This document shows positions 5,916 to 7,069 of a stretch of 7,069 bases of DNA, piece by piece (position 1 is the stretch's first letter; every line of letters starts with the position of its first letter). The notes beneath the pieces are model-generated. The model searched no databases and had not been told where the DNA came from. It saw only the letters and a program-made list of their open reading frames with translations. The stretch comes from Candidatus Subteraquimicrobium carltonvillense (GTDB lineage Bacteria; Actinomycetota; Aquicultoria; Subteraquimicrobiales; Subteraquimicrobiaceae). The stretch is from positions 1 to 7,069 of the forward strand of contig DDKQ01000019.1 of the NCBI GenBank assembly GCA_002339355.1. Direction: 5' to 3'. A program made the position numbers and the translations under genes.

Positions 5916-6491
5916 ATGCCTGAAGTTATTGAAATTACAAGATCAAAACTTAGAAGAGAACTCCTGCGCCTTTATTTTACCAACCCTGAAAACGAATATT
6001 ATCTGCGGGAGCTCGAACGCCTTTTGGGCTTTTCAGCGGCAAACATTCGTCGCGAACTCCTCAAATTGGAAAAGACTGGCCTCTTTAAAACGAGAGGAGA
6101 AGCAAATTTAATCTATTACAGTCTGAATAAAGACTACCCCCTTTATAACGAACTCAAAAACATCGTCTTCAAGACAATAGGCGTGGAGGGAGCCCTTAGA
6201 GAGATTATGAACACGGTGAGGGGAGTCGAGGTCGCTTTGATTTATGGTTCATTTGCTGCGGGGGAGGAAACAGGAATGAGCGACATCGATCTTCTCATTG
6301 TTGGTCAGCCAGCCGAAGAGGAACTGATGACCAAGATAGATGAATTAGAAGAGAAGCTTAAACGTGAGATCAACTACACGATCTATTCAAGGACCGAATA
6401 CAACGACCGCAGGAAAAAGAAAGACACATTTGTCCAAAATATCTTGGCAAGACCCAAAATCATGCTGAAAGGTACCGAAGGTGAACTTTGA
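5916..6491 (+). CDS. Winged-helix / MNT nucleotidyltransferase fusion, antitoxin of a MNT-HEPN pair
   Basis: The 191-residue protein joins an N-terminal winged helix-turn-helix (about residues 8-75, SKLRRELLRLYF...YLRELERLLGFSAANIRRELLKLEKTGLF) to a minimal nucleotidyltransferase domain. The latter shows GSFAAG (111-116) and SDIDLLIV with D123 and D125. In the related MntA/HepT system the MNT antitoxin adds AMP to a tyrosine of the HEPN toxin. Here the place of the third carboxylate reads INYTIYS (N153), as often in HTH-fused members, so catalysis is uncertain and the protein may act mainly as repressor and binder. ATG 5916 is chosen because AAAGGA lies 7 nt upstream; an in-frame TTG at 5865 is inside the promoter. 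The stop overlaps the HEPN gene by 11 bp. The palindromes upstream suggest autoregulation. Confidence 0.88.
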   Translation: MPEVIEITRSKLRRELLRLYFTNPENEYYLRELERLLGFSAANIRRELLKLEKTGLFKTRGEANLIYYSLNKDYPLYNELKNIVFKTIGVEGALREIMNTVRGVEVALIYGSFAAGEETGMSDIDLLIVGQPAEEELMTKIDELEEKLKREINYTIYSRTEYNDRRKKKDTFVQNILARPKIMLKGTEGEL

Positions 6492-6930
6492 CGATCTGGT
6501 AAAATCTGGTCGGCTCAAAGTGGGAAAAACCGGTAAAGACAAAATTGCTGAACTTCTTCAGTTCGCGGAGACTGAGATTGGTGCAGCCAAATATCTTCTT
6601 CCCAAGTATAAAGCGATAGCCTACAAGTCCGCTTACGATGCTTTAATCCATGCGGGTAGTGCATTGATTAGACATTATGGGTTTCGCCCAACTCAGAAGT
6701 ACACGCACGCTACGATAGCTGAGTTTACCGATCGGGTTTTAGGCAAAGAGTATAGTAAGCTCGTTAAGAGATTTAAAAGGATGCGAAGAAAGCGTCATCC
6801 ACTACAATATGATGCAAGCTTCGTCGAGTCAGAAGAGGAAGTAAGAAAGAGTATCGACGAGGCTCAGGAACTAATCAGAGGGATCGAAGATCACATCGGC
6901 ATCAAACCACCACAATCGAAAATATTTTGA
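6481..6930 (+). CDS. HEPN domain protein, putative RNase toxin of a MNT-HEPN pair
   Basis: This 149-residue all-helical protein has the HEPN pattern: helix DKIAELLQFAETEIGAAKYLL, helix AYKSAYDALIHAGSALIRHYG, then KRMRRKRHPLQYD and helix EEVRKSIDEAQELIRGIEDHI. R100-x5-H106 (or R102-x3-H106) occupies the place of the Rx4-6H RNase motif, and Y110 is four residues after the histidine, near where HepT-type toxins carry the tyrosine that MNT modifies. The motif is unusually basic, with five Arg/Lys in seven residues. The GTG start at 6481 lies within the end of the MNT gene (11-bp overlap), as expected for a coupled toxin-antitoxin pair with the MNT gene first. No terminator follows; relic C begins soon after. 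Toxic RNase activity is inferred from family and context. Confidence 0.83.
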   Translation: MNFDDLVKSGRLKVGKTGKDKIAELLQFAETEIGAAKYLLPKYKAIAYKSAYDALIHAGSALIRHYGFRPTQKYTHATIAEFTDRVLGKEYSKLVKRFKRMRRKRHPLQYDASFVESEEEVRKSIDEAQELIRGIEDHIGIKPPQSKIF

Positions 6931-6951
6931 TCCATCTACATTTAGTAAAAA

Positions 6952-6998
6952 GGGTCGGGCTTGAATAATTTGACAAACTGACTGGCTCATCGGCCAAA
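6952..6998 (+). repeat. 47-bp direct repeat, copy 2
   Basis: This is a perfect copy of 5770-5816. It begins 21 bp after the HEPN stop, so the toxin-antitoxin operon with its promoter fits between the two copies with little extra sequence. Confidence 0.95.
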
Positions 6999-7069
6999 AC
7001 GCCTACAAACTCTACGGGATAACCGACGAGGAAATCGCAATAGTCGAGGGTAAAAATGAAGGAAGATAA
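6974..7069 (+). pseudogene. Relic C: most complete methyltransferase C-terminal tail
   Basis: Following an in-frame TGA at 6971, the frame reads QTDWLIGQNAYKLYG and then ITDEEIAIVEG up to a TAA that ends at the last base of the window. This is the standard last segment of Eco57I-like and related N6-adenine methyltransferases (IDxxVYxLYGLTEEEIxIVE), with its natural stop. No start codon is in this frame and no catalytic NPPY region is present, so it is a 3' remnant. Compared with the family, LIDQIVYKLYGLT has become LIGQNAYKLYGIT. Confidence 0.65.

Noticed and set aside
5770..6998. CRISPR array, integron attC sites or insertion-sequence ends
   Set aside because: There are only two perfect repeat copies 1182 bp apart, with no short regular spacers, no transposase or integrase gene, and no terminal inverted repeats. 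The repeat is explained in part as methyltransferase coding relic.

Overview
The window looks bacterial. It has sigma70-like -35/-10 boxes with 17-bp spacing, intrinsic terminators with T tracts, and Shine-Dalgarno sites. The proteins are rich in Lys and Glu, and arginine is often encoded by AGA/AGG, which is common in anaerobic or thermophilic lineages and in candidate phyla. I cannot name the organism. All recognisable genes are on the plus strand and are of defence-island type.

Region 1 (2-4965) is most of a type I restriction-modification locus. It opens inside hsdS, with only the second target-recognition domain and the C-terminal helical repeat present; the first half, and presumably hsdM, lie upstream. 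Next comes an NYN/LabA-like RNase-fold gene whose ribosome-binding site sits on the hsdS stop. After a 188-bp gap comes full-length hsdR, followed by an overlapping YgjP/DUF45-type zinc metallopeptidase gene. The gap is not empty. Its minus strand reads as a complete miniature transcription unit: a consensus promoter, a cUACGg hairpin, and a 10-bp GAAA-capped terminator with seven U. The predicted RNA is about 60 nt. HsdR carries an in-frame palindromic REP-like element just before its Walker A motif.

Region 2 (4966-7069) holds two small cassettes separated by three decayed copies of the C-terminal coding end of an N6-adenine DNA methyltransferase (the LIDQIVYELYGLTEEEI-type tail). The first cassette, between relics A and B, is a restriction-endonuclease-like protein whose ExK position reads E-C-G. 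The second, between relics B and C, is a MNT/HEPN toxin-antitoxin pair. It has its own promoter overlaid by TTGACT/GACTACAA palindromes, presumably bound by the winged-helix domain of the MNT protein. Relics B and C share a perfect 47-bp direct repeat 1182 bp apart, so the toxin-antitoxin cassette is bracketed by it.

In overview, the type I enzyme attacks unmodified DNA, the NYN protein and small RNA are possible RNA-level accessories, and the methyltransferase-tail relics mark where defence cassettes were joined. The best candidates for something undescribed are the small RNA next to the NYN gene and the relic-bracketed cassette arrangement.
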